Part shown: positions 43,959 through 54,168 of the stretch, piece after piece
Position numbering within the stretch: the stretch's first letter is position 1
How the letters are laid out: each line of letters starts with the position of its first letter
Source of the DNA: UBA7672 sp040398425
GTDB taxonomy: Bacteria; Pseudomonadota; Alphaproteobacteria; Caulobacterales; Hyphomonadaceae
Reading direction: 5' to 3'
NCBI GenBank assembly: GCA_040398425.1
Contig: JBBATZ010000004.1
Location: 56,376 to 120,375, forward strand
DNA: 64,000 nucleotides
The notes under the pieces: generated by a model
Seen by the model: the letters and a program-made list of their open reading frames with translations, nothing else
What the model was told of the DNA's origin: nothing
The model's database searches: none
Program-made: the position numbers and the translations under genes

Positions 43959-44766
43959 TCGCTGGTCGACAGACCCGCGCCTCTCGCCAAAATCCGCTTC
44001 ATCTGAAGGGGAACGCATGCGCGTTTCCGCCGGCTCGGCCGCTTTGCGGCTGACGCCGGACGGTTCGGCGGAGCAGGTGAACCAGGCGCTTTTCGGCGAA
44101 CCCGTCACGGTCTTCGACCGCGATGGCGAGTGGGCTTATGTCCAGCTCGGGCTGGACCGCTATGTCGGCTGGATGCGGCTGGCGAGTTTGGCGCCGGCTG
44201 GCCGGGAGCCGACGCATCGCGTGCGGGTGTTGCGGACGTTCATCTACGAACGCGCCGACATGAAAAGCCGTCCGACGCGGGCGGCCTCGATGAATGCGCG
44301 CATGGCTTTGGGCGAGACGTCCGGGAATTTCGTGCGGGTCGAGGGATCGGGCTGGGTGTTCGCCCGGCACGTCTCGCCGCTGGATGAGACCGAGACGGAT
44401 TTCGTCGCCGTCGCGCAACGGTTTGTCGGCTCGCCTTATCTGTGGGGCGGACGCGAGAGCGCGGGGATCGACTGTTCGGGACTCGTGCAGGTGTCGCTGC
44501 AGGCGACCGGGATTTTTCCGCTGCGTGATTCCGGGATGCAGGCCGAGACGCTTGGGCTGCCGGTCGAACCGAACGCGGATTTTTCGAATCTCGAACGTGG
44601 CGACCTGGTCTTCTGGAAGGGCCATGTCGGGATCATGTCGTCGCCAGACCTGCTGCTACATTCCAGCGCCCGGGACATGCATTGCGAGGTCGAGCCGCTG
44701 ATGCAGGCGGTCGAGCGCATTCGTCCGATCGCGGGTGATGTGAAGAGCGTGCGACGCTTCGGGTAA
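43933..44766 (+). CDS. NlpC/P60-family cell-wall hydrolase with SH3 domains
   Basis: A 277-residue peptidase with two bacterial SH3-like regions (about 30-80 and 95-145) and a C-terminal NlpC/P60 domain. The catalytic Cys is in 'SAGIDCSGLVQVSL' and the His in 'FWKGHVGIMSS'. It would cut D-glutamyl-diaminopimelate bonds in peptidoglycan or act on turnover peptides; no signal peptide is seen, which suggests cytoplasmic muropeptide recycling. The ATG at 43933 keeps the N-terminal 'DPRLSP' segment seen in relatives; 44017 is an alternative start. Confidence 0.88.
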   Translation: MTPTLTPPDRWSTDPRLSPKSASSEGERMRVSAGSAALRLTPDGSAEQVNQALFGEPVTVFDRDGEWAYVQLGLDRYVGWMRLASLAPAGREPTHRVRVLRTFIYERADMKSRPTRAASMNARMALGETSGNFVRVEGSGWVFARHVSPLDETETDFVAVAQRFVGSPYLWGGRESAGIDCSGLVQVSLQATGIFPLRDSGMQAETLGLPVEPNADFSNLERGDLVFWKGHVGIMSSPDLLLHSSARDMHCEVEPLMQAVERIRPIAGDVKSVRRFG

Positions 44767-44880
44767 GCAATCGCGATCCCTGCGGCTGTGGGCCGGGGTT
44801 TGTGCGGTCTGATTTTTTTGCCCGATCAGATCAGGCTAAATTGGCGCGGCATCCGCACAGGAAGCCGCTCGTTCCGATGT

Positions 44881-44905
44881 GCTTCGACTCACTCAGGATG
44901 AGGCG
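44881..44905. repeat. Dispersed intergenic repeat motif (TCGACTCACTCAGGATGAG type)
   Basis: The stretch CTTCGACTCACTCAGGATGA matches the style of a short motif widely scattered between genes in alphaproteobacteria (TTCGAC...CTCAGGATGAG). It is the first of several such elements in this gene-free region. Confidence 0.4.
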
Positions 44906-44982
44906 CCGAAATCCAGGAACTGGTGTGCTGCGTGTGCAGGCTTGAAACTGCAAGGCAGAACAAGGTTCGCCGTCCGCCCTGG

Positions 44983-45002
44983 ATCCCGACTTTCGTCGGG
45001 AT
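44983..45002. repeat. Palindromic repeat ATCCCGAC-tttc-GTCGGGAT
   Basis: A perfect 8-bp stem (44983-44990 with 44995-45002) around a 4-base loop. It belongs to the common class of intergenic hairpins reading 'GGATCCCGA...TCGGGATGA'. It is part of the repeat cluster at 44.9-45.3 kb. Confidence 0.65.
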
Positions 45003-45040
45003 GAGCGGGGAGAAAGCGAACGCGGGTGTCGCAAGCCGCA

Positions 45041-45137
45041 TCCCCCGCGAAGGCGGGGGTCCGGTCAGTGCGCGGGGCGCACTCGGGTTGCGTGTCCGCA
45101 CGTTGTGCGGAGTCTGGACCCCGGCCTTCGCCGGGGA
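45041..45137. repeat. REP doublet: two inverted copies of a C-rich hairpin
   Basis: Copy one (45042-45059) is CCCCCGC-gaag-GCGGGGG followed by TCCGGTC. Copy two (45119-45136) is CCCCGGC-cttc-GCCGGGG preceded by GTCTGGA. Read on the minus strand, copy two matches copy one closely, including the flank (TCCAGAC against TCCGGTC). Two REP hairpins in inverted orientation about 60 bases apart form a REPIN-like unit, usually mobilised by a RAYT transposase, which is not in this window. Confidence 0.7.
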
Positions 45138-45178
45138 CGCGGCCGAGGGGCCGCTTCCAGTTTGAAAAACAACCACAG

Positions 45179-45301
45179 CGTCATGCTTGGGCTTGTCCCA
45201 AGCATCCTGGTTGAGAGCGCAGAGGGAATACGGCGTTGTTCCCCGCGTGGAGGCAACGGGGATTCTCGGGATGCGCGCAGAGTTCTTACCCGAGAATGAC
45301 G
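45179..45301. mobile_element. MITE-like 123-bp palindromic element
   Basis: The ends are imperfect inverted repeats: CGTCATGCTTGGG at 45179-45191 and CCCGAGAATGACG at 45289-45301 (11 of 13 positions pair). The left end also forms its own hairpin, ATGCTTGGG-cttgt-CCCAAGCAT (45183-45205), and the right end another with ATTCTCGGG at 45262-45270. There is no coding sequence inside. The structure fits a non-autonomous miniature element or composite intergenic repeat of the kind found in many copies in related genomes. Confidence 0.6.
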
Positions 45302-45831
45302 GTTCAAATGTGTGTGCTTCTTTCTGGGTCAGGTCGTTCGGCGTCGGGAGCTGATCGTCTTGCGCGTCATCCGTGTGCCAATCACGGGTGGTGCGGTTGA
45401 AGATCGTCGCGAGCATCGAGACGACGTTGGACACGAGCCAGCAGAACGCGCGCAGCATGGCCGCCAGCAAAGGCTGGCGACTTGATGGGTCAATCACTCC
45501 GTATGTGCGCGTTCGTGTTCGAGTCATGGGGTCGAACATACGGCCGCTCGAATGGGGGTAGGACGCGAGACGCAGGTTTTTATCTTTGCGTTTTTCGATC
45601 CTACAGTTTTTTCGCGCAAGCGATTGAAACTGCTCGCGAAGTTTTTTGGCTTTCCGCCGATTCTGGACTCGCGCCGTCGCTGTCGGGCGTGACTGTCGTC
45701 GCGTGGGTCAGCGGTGGCTGCGGTGTTGCGGCGCGTGCCGGACCAGAGCCGGACCGAACGATCAAATGATCCATCAAATGAATGATCGCACGCGAACCGT
45801 TGCGATTAAGCAGCTGAATTCGCGAGCGGTC
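45302..45831. other. Gene-free stretch after the repeat cluster
   Basis: No frame here shows convincing coding character, a start with a ribosome site, or a known family. It has T-rich segments near 45578-45650 and a short direct repeat ATCAAATGA near 45762-45783. The frames that can be read on either strand mainly run through the palindromes. I see nothing more specific in it. Confidence 0.5.
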
Positions 45832-45856
45832 GGAACGTCGACTCCGAGGTCACGTT
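45832..45856 (+). promoter_or_regulatory. EcfG-type general stress promoter
   Basis: GGAAC at 45832-45836 and CGTT at 45853-45856 are separated by exactly 16 bases, an exact match to the EcfG (general stress response sigma) consensus. Transcription would begin near 45863, and the lipoprotein ATG with its AGGAGG site follows at 45882. The next gene is a stress-protein homologue, which supports the assignment. Confidence 0.65.
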
Positions 45857-45881
45857 GTACGGGGCCCAAGGAGGACCAACC

Positions 45882-46193
45882 ATGCGAATATTGATTGCGG
45901 TCGCAGCAGCTGCTGCGTCGATGGCTGCTTGCCAGCTGGATTCAGACAAGACCAACCCAGCCGTTGCGACCGAAGAGTCTGCTGCCGAGCGGCAGGCCGA
46001 AGCGCCAGCGATGGACGTAACTTCCTTTACGGAAGGTCAGGCCCGCGAGCAGATCACCAAGGCTGGCTATTCCGATGTGACGGCGCTGACGAAGGCCGCC
46101 GACGGCACATGGCTGGGCAGCGCGATGATGAACGGCGCGAGCGTCGCCGTCGTCGTCGACTACCAGGGCAATGTCACCACCCGCACGCCCTGA
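45882..46193 (+). CDS. Small PepSY-like lipoprotein
   Basis: A 103-residue lipoprotein with lipobox 'ASMAAC' (Cys16). After a short linker comes a single small domain: 'SFTEGQAREQITKAGYSDVT' then 'ADGTWLGSAMMNGASVAVVV' and 'DYQGNVTT', the pattern of small PepSY-like proteins. A near-perfect ribosome site (AGGAGG) lies 7 bases upstream of the ATG. It is the first gene after the EcfG-type promoter, so it is likely a member of the general stress regulon. Confidence 0.72.
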   Translation: MRILIAVAAAAASMAACQLDSDKTNPAVATEESAAERQAEAPAMDVTSFTEGQAREQITKAGYSDVTALTKAADGTWLGSAMMNGASVAVVVDYQGNVTTRTP

Positions 46194-46226
46194 TCTCCCC
46201 ACACTCAGATCCGAAGGAACACACCA

Positions 46227-46922
46227 ATGGCAGACACGATTGTACGGCTGTTTGATCGCCCGGCTGATGCGCTGCGCGCAGTCGACCGGCTCAAGGCGAT
46301 GGACGTCAACGAAAGCGATATCAGCATCGTCGCGAACAACCGCGAGGGCTGGTATGACGACAAGGGTATCCACCATGATCGTCTCGCCGGATCGCGCGAT
46401 GGAATGAAGCGCGACGGCATGAAGGATGACGATCTCGACGGGAAGGATGATCGCGTCGAAGGCACCGGCAAGGGCGCGACCACCGGCGGCCTGATCGGCG
46501 GCGGAGCAGGTCTTCTGGCTGGTCTCGGAATGCTGGCGATCCCGGTTCTTGGCCCGGTGGTGGCGGCCGGATGGTTGGCGTCGACGGCGGCTGGCGCTGC
46601 GATTGGGGCGGCGACGGGTGGCATTGTCGGCGGCATCGTCGGCGCGCTGACCGATGAAGGCGTCGACAAGAAAGATGCCGAAGTCTACGCGGAAAACATT
46701 CGCCGCGGCGGCGCTGTGGTGATCGTCCGCAATCACGAGAGCCAGCGGCGCGAGATCGAGACCGCACTGTCCGATTACAGCTCGGCCGACGCGGGCGTGC
46801 GTGGCGACTATTATCGCAGCAGCGGATGGGACGGATACGACGCTGCGGCGCCTGATTTCGATCTCACCGAGATGGAAGCGGAACGTGCGCGCGCTGCGGA
46901 CTACAGGCCGATGCCGCGATAA
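46227..46922 (+). CDS. General stress protein 17M-like (YflT domain) with glycine-zipper region
   Basis: A 231-residue protein. The N-terminal YflT-like domain (about 1-45, 'TIVRLFDRPADALRAVDRLK') is followed by a charged linker rich in Asp/Lys/Met, then a glycine-zipper hydrophobic region (about 85-140, 'GGLIGGGAGLLAGLGMLAIP') and a second alpha/beta segment ending 'GGAVVIVRNHESQRREIE'. This plan is typical of stress-induced membrane-associated proteins in alphaproteobacteria. It lies 33 bases after the small lipoprotein gene, probably on the same EcfG-driven transcript. Confidence 0.8.
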   Translation: MADTIVRLFDRPADALRAVDRLKAMDVNESDISIVANNREGWYDDKGIHHDRLAGSRDGMKRDGMKDDDLDGKDDRVEGTGKGATTGGLIGGGAGLLAGLGMLAIPVLGPVVAAGWLASTAAGAAIGAATGGIVGGIVGALTDEGVDKKDAEVYAENIRRGGAVVIVRNHESQRREIETALSDYSSADAGVRGDYYRSSGWDGYDAAAPDFDLTEMEAERARAADYRPMPR

Positions 46923-46963
46923 CAGACTGGTCAGAAGCCCTCCGACGGACTTTGACCGAGTGG

Positions 46964-46992
46964 AGAGCGCTGTCGCAAGACGGCGCTCTTTG
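46964..46992 (+). terminator. Terminator-like hairpin after the stress gene
   Basis: AGAGCGCTGTC and GACGGCGCTCT (46964-46974 and 46979-46989) pair around a GCAA tetraloop with one G-T pair. Only a short T-run follows, so the terminator is moderate in strength. Confidence 0.65.
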
Positions 46993-47631
46993 CGTTTGGA
47001 CTCAGGCGATGATCCGATGATCTCCTCAAGCGGTTTGGCATTTGGTTGCTTTTCATTGGAGTCTGGGTTCACTGCGCCCTAGCGCGGTCTGTCCACCTTG
47101 GGCCAGCAGTTCAGGACTTAGTGTCCTCTCGTGAACTCCTCGCCATTGGGAAGTTTCAGGAGGTAACTAAAATGGCGCAACCACCGCTCCTTAGCTTTCC
47201 GCAAGGCTATTGACCTGCCTGGTTGGATTTTTGATTGGGATGAGATCTCGGTTCACGTCTACAGAGTGATGGCAAGGGGACCCACGGGACAGTTGCTTGT
47301 CGAAGAATGCATGGAGAGCCAGCTAAAAGAAACGTTTGAGAGTCTTAAGTATGCGAGCAAGAGGGCTCAGTAGCGGTTGATGGGGGTAGCTCTGGTGATT
47401 TTCTTCTGAAGGCGGTCTTTTTTTGAACTGGTAGGCTCCCCGATACCGTCCGCCGCCCGTGCACGAATGATCCTGAACGCAGAATCAAGCCTTTAGCAGT
47501 GGCGCGGTTGTTTCTCGCGAATCAGGGCACAGTTTCCTGTATAATGGTCCACAGGATCAGGCGGTGGGTCGCTGGCGCGGGGCGCGTGGCGACTGTAGCG
47601 CCGGACCTGACCAGAGAGCCGTTAGCCAGCC
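46993..47631. other. Low-GC gap before dnaG
   Basis: This stretch is clearly poorer in G and C than its surroundings. It contains the remnant frame at 47167-47373 and a TATAAT at 47540-47545 about 90 bases upstream of dnaG, a possible -10; I could not find a matching -35 at 16-18 bases. No other gene, RNA or repeat is evident. Confidence 0.45.
47167..47373 (+). pseudogene. Possible gene remnant in low-GC gap
   Basis: A frame without a usable start reads 'KWRNHRSLAFRKAIDLPGWI' and continues 'FDWDEISVHVYRVMARGPTG' to a TAG at 47371-47373; internal GTG/ATG codons lie at 47266 and 47269. A strong AGGAGG plus ATG at 47172 opens the neighbouring frame instead ('MAQPPLLSFPQGY') and stops after 13 codons. 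A one-base shift near the start would join the ribosome site to the long frame. The low GC and lack of family suggest a decayed acquired gene. Confidence 0.3.
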
Positions 47632-49551
47632 ATGCGTTTCCCGGAGGAGTTTCTCAACGAGTTGAAGTCGCGGGTGCGGCTGTCGGACGTTGTTGGGAAA
47701 AAGGTCCAGCTGAAGAAGCGGGGCAAGGACTGGGTCGGGCTGTCGCCGTTTTCGAGCGAGAAGACGCCGAGCTTTTACGTCCATGACGATCGCGGTTTCT
47801 ACAAATGCTTTTCGACCCAGAAGTCGGGCGATGCGATCACGTTTCTCGTCGAGACGGAGCGGCTGACTTTCTCCGAAGCGGTGGAGAAGCTGGCGCGGGA
47901 TTACGGGCTGGAGCTGCCCAAACAGTCGGCGGCGGAACAGCAGCAATACAGGCGGCGGACGACGCTGATCGAGTGGGTGGAGAAGGCCTGTGCCTTCTTT
48001 GAAATGCAGCTGCTGCGGCCGGGCGGACGGGAGGCGCGGGAGTATCTGCAGAAGCGTGGCTTCGACGAGCACGCCTGGGCGCGCCACCGGATCGGCTTTG
48101 CGCCAGACGGATGGCGGACGCTGTTCGAATATCTCACCAAGGAAGGCGCTTCAGTCGAGGAGCTGATCGAGGCAGGGTTGGTGGTGCAGCCGGATGAGGG
48201 TGCCGATGGCAAATCTCGCCAGCCCTGGGACCGCTTCAGGAACCGGGTGATCTTTCCGATTACTGACCATTCGGAGCGCGTAATCGCCTTCGGGGCGCGG
48301 ACGCTCGATCCGGACGGAAAGCCGAAATACCTCAACTCTTCGGACAGCCCGCTCTTCCACAAGGGGCGGACGCTCTACCGCTTCATGGCGGCGCGCGAGG
48401 AGCTGGCAAAAATCAAGGAAGGCCCGGCCTCACGCGGTCTGATCGTCACCGAGGGCTATGTCGACGCGATCGCGCTGGCTGAGGCGGGGATCGGGTCGGC
48501 CGTGGCGCCGCTGGGTACGGCCCTGACCGAGGACCAGCTTGACCTGCTGTGGCGGGCGGGGCCCGAGCCAATCCTGTGCTTTGATGGGGATGCGGCGGGG
48601 ATACGGGCGGCGTGGCGGGCCTGCGACCGGGCGCTGCCGCTGATCGAGCCGGGCAAGACGCTGTTCTTCGTGCTGCTGCCGGACGGGATGGACCCGGACG
48701 ACGTGGTGCGGGTGCGCGGGGCCGGCGTCATGCGGGAGATGCTGGCAGGGGCGAGGCCTCTGGTCGACCTGCTGTGGATGCGCGAGCTGGAAGCTGAACC
48801 GCTCGATACCCCCGAGCGGAAGGCCGGATTCGAGGCGCGGCTTATGGCCGCTGTGAACCTGATCAAGCATCCCGGGGTCAAGAAAGCCTATGAGCGCGAG
48901 CTCCGGGATCGGCTGTACTGGCATGCACGCGGTACGCGAAGCGCCTGGGCTCCGAATGGATCTTCCGCTGCGGCAACTGTCGGGAAGAAAGGGGTATCGC
49001 CGGGTCCGACGGGCCTGGCGGGGCTTCGGATGGTTGTGCGGGCGCTCGAGAGTCCCCAGTTAATGGAGCACGGCCGGGAGGTGCTCTTCCGGGCGGTCTT
49101 CGAGGATCCGGACGTTTCCGCGATCCGGGACGCGGCGTTTTACGTTTACGACAACACCGAAATGCTTGACCGGCCTACGGTTGCAGCCCATTTACGTAGC
49201 CTTGGCCGCAAGCGGGCTGTCGAGCTTTTGGAAACCTTCCCGGTCGGGCAACCGATGGATCCTCGTTCGAACGAGGGCCGCGATTGGCTTGACGCTATGG
49301 GGCGGTTTCCCGTCGCAAGGACGCTGGTAGCCGAAATGCAGGCGACGATACGGGCTGACGAGGAAGGCGTAGAGATCATGAGCGCCGCCCACCAGGCCAG
49401 GATCATGCAGAAAGTCATCGAACGGCGCAGCGCTAGCCGGTCAGTGGTGGATGAAGCGATTACGTCGCCTGCCAGCGATGGGGCTCAGGATCTGAGAAAC
49501 GCCATCGGGGGAATGGGGGCCGCTATGGAGTCAAAACGCTCTGAAGACTGA
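47632..49551 (+). CDS. dnaG: DNA primase DnaG
   Basis: A 639-residue primase that makes RNA primers for replication. The CHC2-type zinc domain is degenerate: 'GLSPFSSEKTPSF' and 'FYKCFSTQKSGD' keep only Cys59 of the usual Cys-His-Cys-Cys set (Ser38, Ser41 and Thr62 at the other positions), a change also common in other alphaproteobacterial primases. The TOPRIM domain is intact ('IVTEGYVDAIALAEAG', 'ILCFDGDAAGIRAAW'), followed by a DnaB-binding C-terminus. It is directly followed by rpoD, the conserved dnaG-rpoD order; the usual rpsU is not upstream. Confidence 0.96.
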   Translation: MRFPEEFLNELKSRVRLSDVVGKKVQLKKRGKDWVGLSPFSSEKTPSFYVHDDRGFYKCFSTQKSGDAITFLVETERLTFSEAVEKLARDYGLELPKQSAAEQQQYRRRTTLIEWVEKACAFFEMQLLRPGGREAREYLQKRGFDEHAWARHRIGFAPDGWRTLFEYLTKEGASVEELIEAGLVVQPDEGADGKSRQPWDRFRNRVIFPITDHSERVIAFGARTLDPDGKPKYLNSSDSPLFHKGRTLYRFMAAREELAKIKEGPASRGLIVTEGYVDAIALAEAGIGSAVAPLGTALTEDQLDLLWRAGPEPILCFDGDAAGIRAAWRACDRALPLIEPGKTLFFVLLPDGMDPDDVVRVRGAGVMREMLAGARPLVDLLWMRELEAEPLDTPERKAGFEARLMAAVNLIKHPGVKKAYERELRDRLYWHARGTRSAWAPNGSSAAATVGKKGVSPGPTGLAGLRMVVRALESPQLMEHGREVLFRAVFEDPDVSAIRDAAFYVYDNTEMLDRPTVAAHLRSLGRKRAVELLETFPVGQPMDPRSNEGRDWLDAMGRFPVARTLVAEMQATIRADEEGVEIMSAAHQARIMQKVIERRSASRSVVDEAITSPASDGAQDLRNAIGGMGAAMESKRSED

Positions 49552-49987
49552 TCTGAAGAACAAGGCAAAAACTGCGCAGGCTGCAAAGGGCAAAACGCCC
49601 AACAAGCCCACGGCCAAAGCCCAACAGGCAAAGGCCGGCGCAAAGAACAAGCCTGCTGCCAAGCCACAGCCCGCCAAGGCGGAGCTGAAGAAGGATTCGA
49701 AGAAGGCTGAGCCCGCCAAGACTGCGGCCAAGACTGCGGCCAAGGTGGGGGCAAAGCCGGCTGCGGTGCCAAAGCCAGTTGCAGCCAAGACCCAGCCGGA
49801 TAAAGGCGCGCCTCCCAAGGCGGCAGCCAAGCCGGTTGCGAGCCCACCCGGCGTCAAGCCGGTTGTAGCCAAAGAGCCCCCGTCGAAAAACGGGAGCGAC
49901 AAGACCGGTACGGCGAAAGCCCAGCCGGCGAAGGTCGAGACGGCCACGGAAGGCCGGACTGACAAACAGGGTCTGCGGAGAGACGGA
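49496..49987 (+). other. Lysine/alanine-rich open leader in frame with rpoD
   Basis: From 49496 the rpoD frame stays open for 164 codons before the likely rpoD start, with highly biased content such as 'KTDLKNKAKTAQAAKGKTPN' and 'KPAAKPQPAKAELKKDSKKA'. No ATG occurs in this stretch; a GTG at 49745 has no ribosome site. It overlaps the end of dnaG in another frame. It resembles a histone-H1-like low-complexity tail and could be an N-terminal extension of RpoD reached by a frameshift, a non-standard start, or a sequence error. Confidence 0.5.
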
Positions 49988-52078
<2,091 letters not shown>

Positions 52079-52109
52079 GGGGCGGGAACCAACCACCGGC
52101 ACACGTTTT

Positions 52110-52139
52110 AAAGGGCGGCTCCCAGGGCCGCCCTTTTTG
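52110..52139 (+). terminator. Rho-independent terminator after rpoD
   Basis: A perfect 10-bp stem AAAGGGCGGC (52110-52119) and GCCGCCCTTT (52127-52136), with a 7-base loop, is followed by T's to 52138. Confidence 0.92.
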
Positions 52140-52263
52140 CTTGGCGGCCGCCGCCGAGTTCCCTTGTTCCGTCGCCCGCTTGTCTCGGTGCCTGCAGCCG
52201 AATACGACTTCGTTAGCGCGCGAAGAATGTGGTCGGCGCGGGTCGGCAGGGCGTAACTCTCCC

Positions 52264-54146
52264 ATGAAGAAGCTCTTGAGCGCCATGGCTGATGCCGAGA
52301 CGCCGGGAAAACCGCCGCGGGCCATGCTGCTCGGACTGACGTTGCTGGTGGTCGCCATGGCGGCGGTGATCGGGCTTGCTGGTTTTTCGGCATTTCAGCG
52401 CGAAGAGCGCAAGCATTGGGTTGAGCAAACAATGGGTGTGCAGCAGGCGATCACGCCGTCGCTGTAGATGCTGCAGGATGCCGAGACCGGGCAGCGCGGC
52501 TTTCTGTTGACGGATGATACGGCCTACCTCGCGCCCTATCTTGATGCCGCTGAGAAGTTTGCGCCGCAGCTCGAAAGTCTGGCCGCACTGGTTGCGGACA
52601 ACCCCGCCCAGGCCGAGCGTGTGTCGCAGTTCAAGGCTGTTGCGTTCGAGCGGATGCAGATCATCGAGCAGACGCTGGTGGCGGCGCGGGCCGGGCAAAC
52701 CGATCAGGCGATTTCGGTCATACGCGAAGGCTTGGGCAAGGCCGCGATGGATCGCATCCGTGTATTGGCGACGGAGATGCAAGGCGCCGAGGCTGTTCTG
52801 CTGGCCCGGCGGACGGTGGAAGACCAGGCGGCGGGCGAACTGCTGCGGAATATTCTGTTGGCGGCAGTGCTGGGTGCTGCGGTGCTGGGGGTGGGGGTGT
52901 TCCTGGCGTTCCGGCGGTTTGCGCTGGCGCTGTCGGCCAAGAATGCGGCGCTGGAGAATGAAATCACGGCGCGGCGGAGCGCGGAGGCGCAGCTGGTGCA
53001 GGCGCAGAAGATGGAGGCGGTGGGGCAGCTGACGGGGGGGGGATGGCGCACGACTTCAACAACATGATGGCGGTCATCCTCAGCGCCACGAGCCTGATGC
53101 GGCGGCGACTGGCGGCGGGCGACACGAAGGTCGACACGTTCGTGGACGCGGTGGAAGACGGGGCCCGGCGCGCCGCGACCCTGACCCAGCGCCTGCTAGC
53201 GTTCGCGCGGAAACAACCGCTGAGCCCGGAGTTGCTGGATGCCAACCTGCTGGTGTCCAACATGTCGGAACTGCTGCGGCGGACGTTGGGCGAGCAGGTC
53301 TCGATCGAGACGGTGCTTGCGGGCGGGCTGTGGAGCGTGATGGCGGATTCCAGCCAGCTCGAAAACTCGCTGTTGAACCTGGCGGTCAACGCGCGCGACG
53401 CCATGCCGGGGGGCGGGCGCATCACAATCGAGACGACGAACACGCATCTCGATGACGCCTATGCCAGCCAGAACGACGAAGTGACGGCGGGCCAGTATGT
53501 GATGATCGCGGTCACGGACAATGGCCCCGGCATGACGCCGGAGGTGATGGCGAAAGCGTTCGAGCCGTTCTTCACCACCAAGCCGGTGGGCAAGGGAACC
53601 GGTTTGGGCCTCTCGCAGGTTTATGGCTTCGTCAAACAATCGAAGGGGCACATCAAGATCTATTCTGAGCCGGGGCAGGGAACGTCGATCAAGATCTATC
53701 TGCCGCGCGCTCGCAACGAGTTGACGGACGCAAAGGCGGAAGCGCCCAAGCCACCCACGGCCGCGCCTCGCGAAGGCGCTATCATCCTGGTGGTGGAAGA
53801 CGATCCACACGTGCGCGAGGTGACGGTCGCGATGCTGCGCGACCTTGGCTATGTAGTGGTGCATGCCGCGCGGCCGTCAGAGGCGCTGGAGAAGCTGAAC
53901 GGGTTGGCGCGCGTGGACCTGCTGTTCACCGACGTGGTGATGCCGGAAATGAACGGCCGACACCTGGCGGACAAGGCGCTGGCCATGCGGCCGGGCCTAA
54001 AGGTGGTGTTTGCGACGGGCTATACGCAGAACGCGATCTTGCACAACGGCATCCTCGATGCGGGCACGGATCTGTTGGTGAAGCCGTTCAGCATCGACAC
54101 GCTGGCCGCCAAGATCGCGCAGGCGCTGGCGCGAGAGGAGCGCTAG
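52264..54146 (+). pseudogene. Hybrid histidine kinase split by an amber codon and a G9 frameshift
   Basis: Three consecutive segments read as one protein. The first (52264-52467) has a membrane helix and ends at an in-frame TAG where relatives continue. The second (52468 onward, same frame) continues directly as a CHASE3-like sensor ('LQDAETGQRGFLLTDDTAYL'), a second helix and a coiled coil up to 'QKMEAVGQLTGG'. A run of nine G's (53034-53042) then shifts frame, and the third (53043-54146) carries 'MAHDFNNMMAVI' (phosphoacceptor His), the N, G1 and G2 ATP boxes ('NLAVNARDAM', 'DNGPGM', 'GTGLGLS') and a receiver domain ('DLLFTDVVMPEMNG'). With seven G's the frame would close. As written the sensor and kinase are separated. 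Confidence 0.8.
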
Positions 54147-54168
54147 TCCGACACCGATGCCGGCGGTT

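Noticed and set aside
44889..45539. Minus-strand frame across the repeat cluster
   Set aside because: It runs through at least four palindromes and would encode repeated hairpin sequence; no start with a ribosome site and no homologous character.
47632..47840. DnaG zinc-ligand loss as gene decay
   Set aside because: The rest of the primase is complete, and similar substitutions occur in alphaproteobacterial primases, so it is a lineage trait rather than damage.
49745..49747. GTG as the rpoD start
   Set aside because: No ribosome site precedes it, while the ATG at 49988 has GGAGAG and gives a family-like N-terminus; the leader is reported separately.
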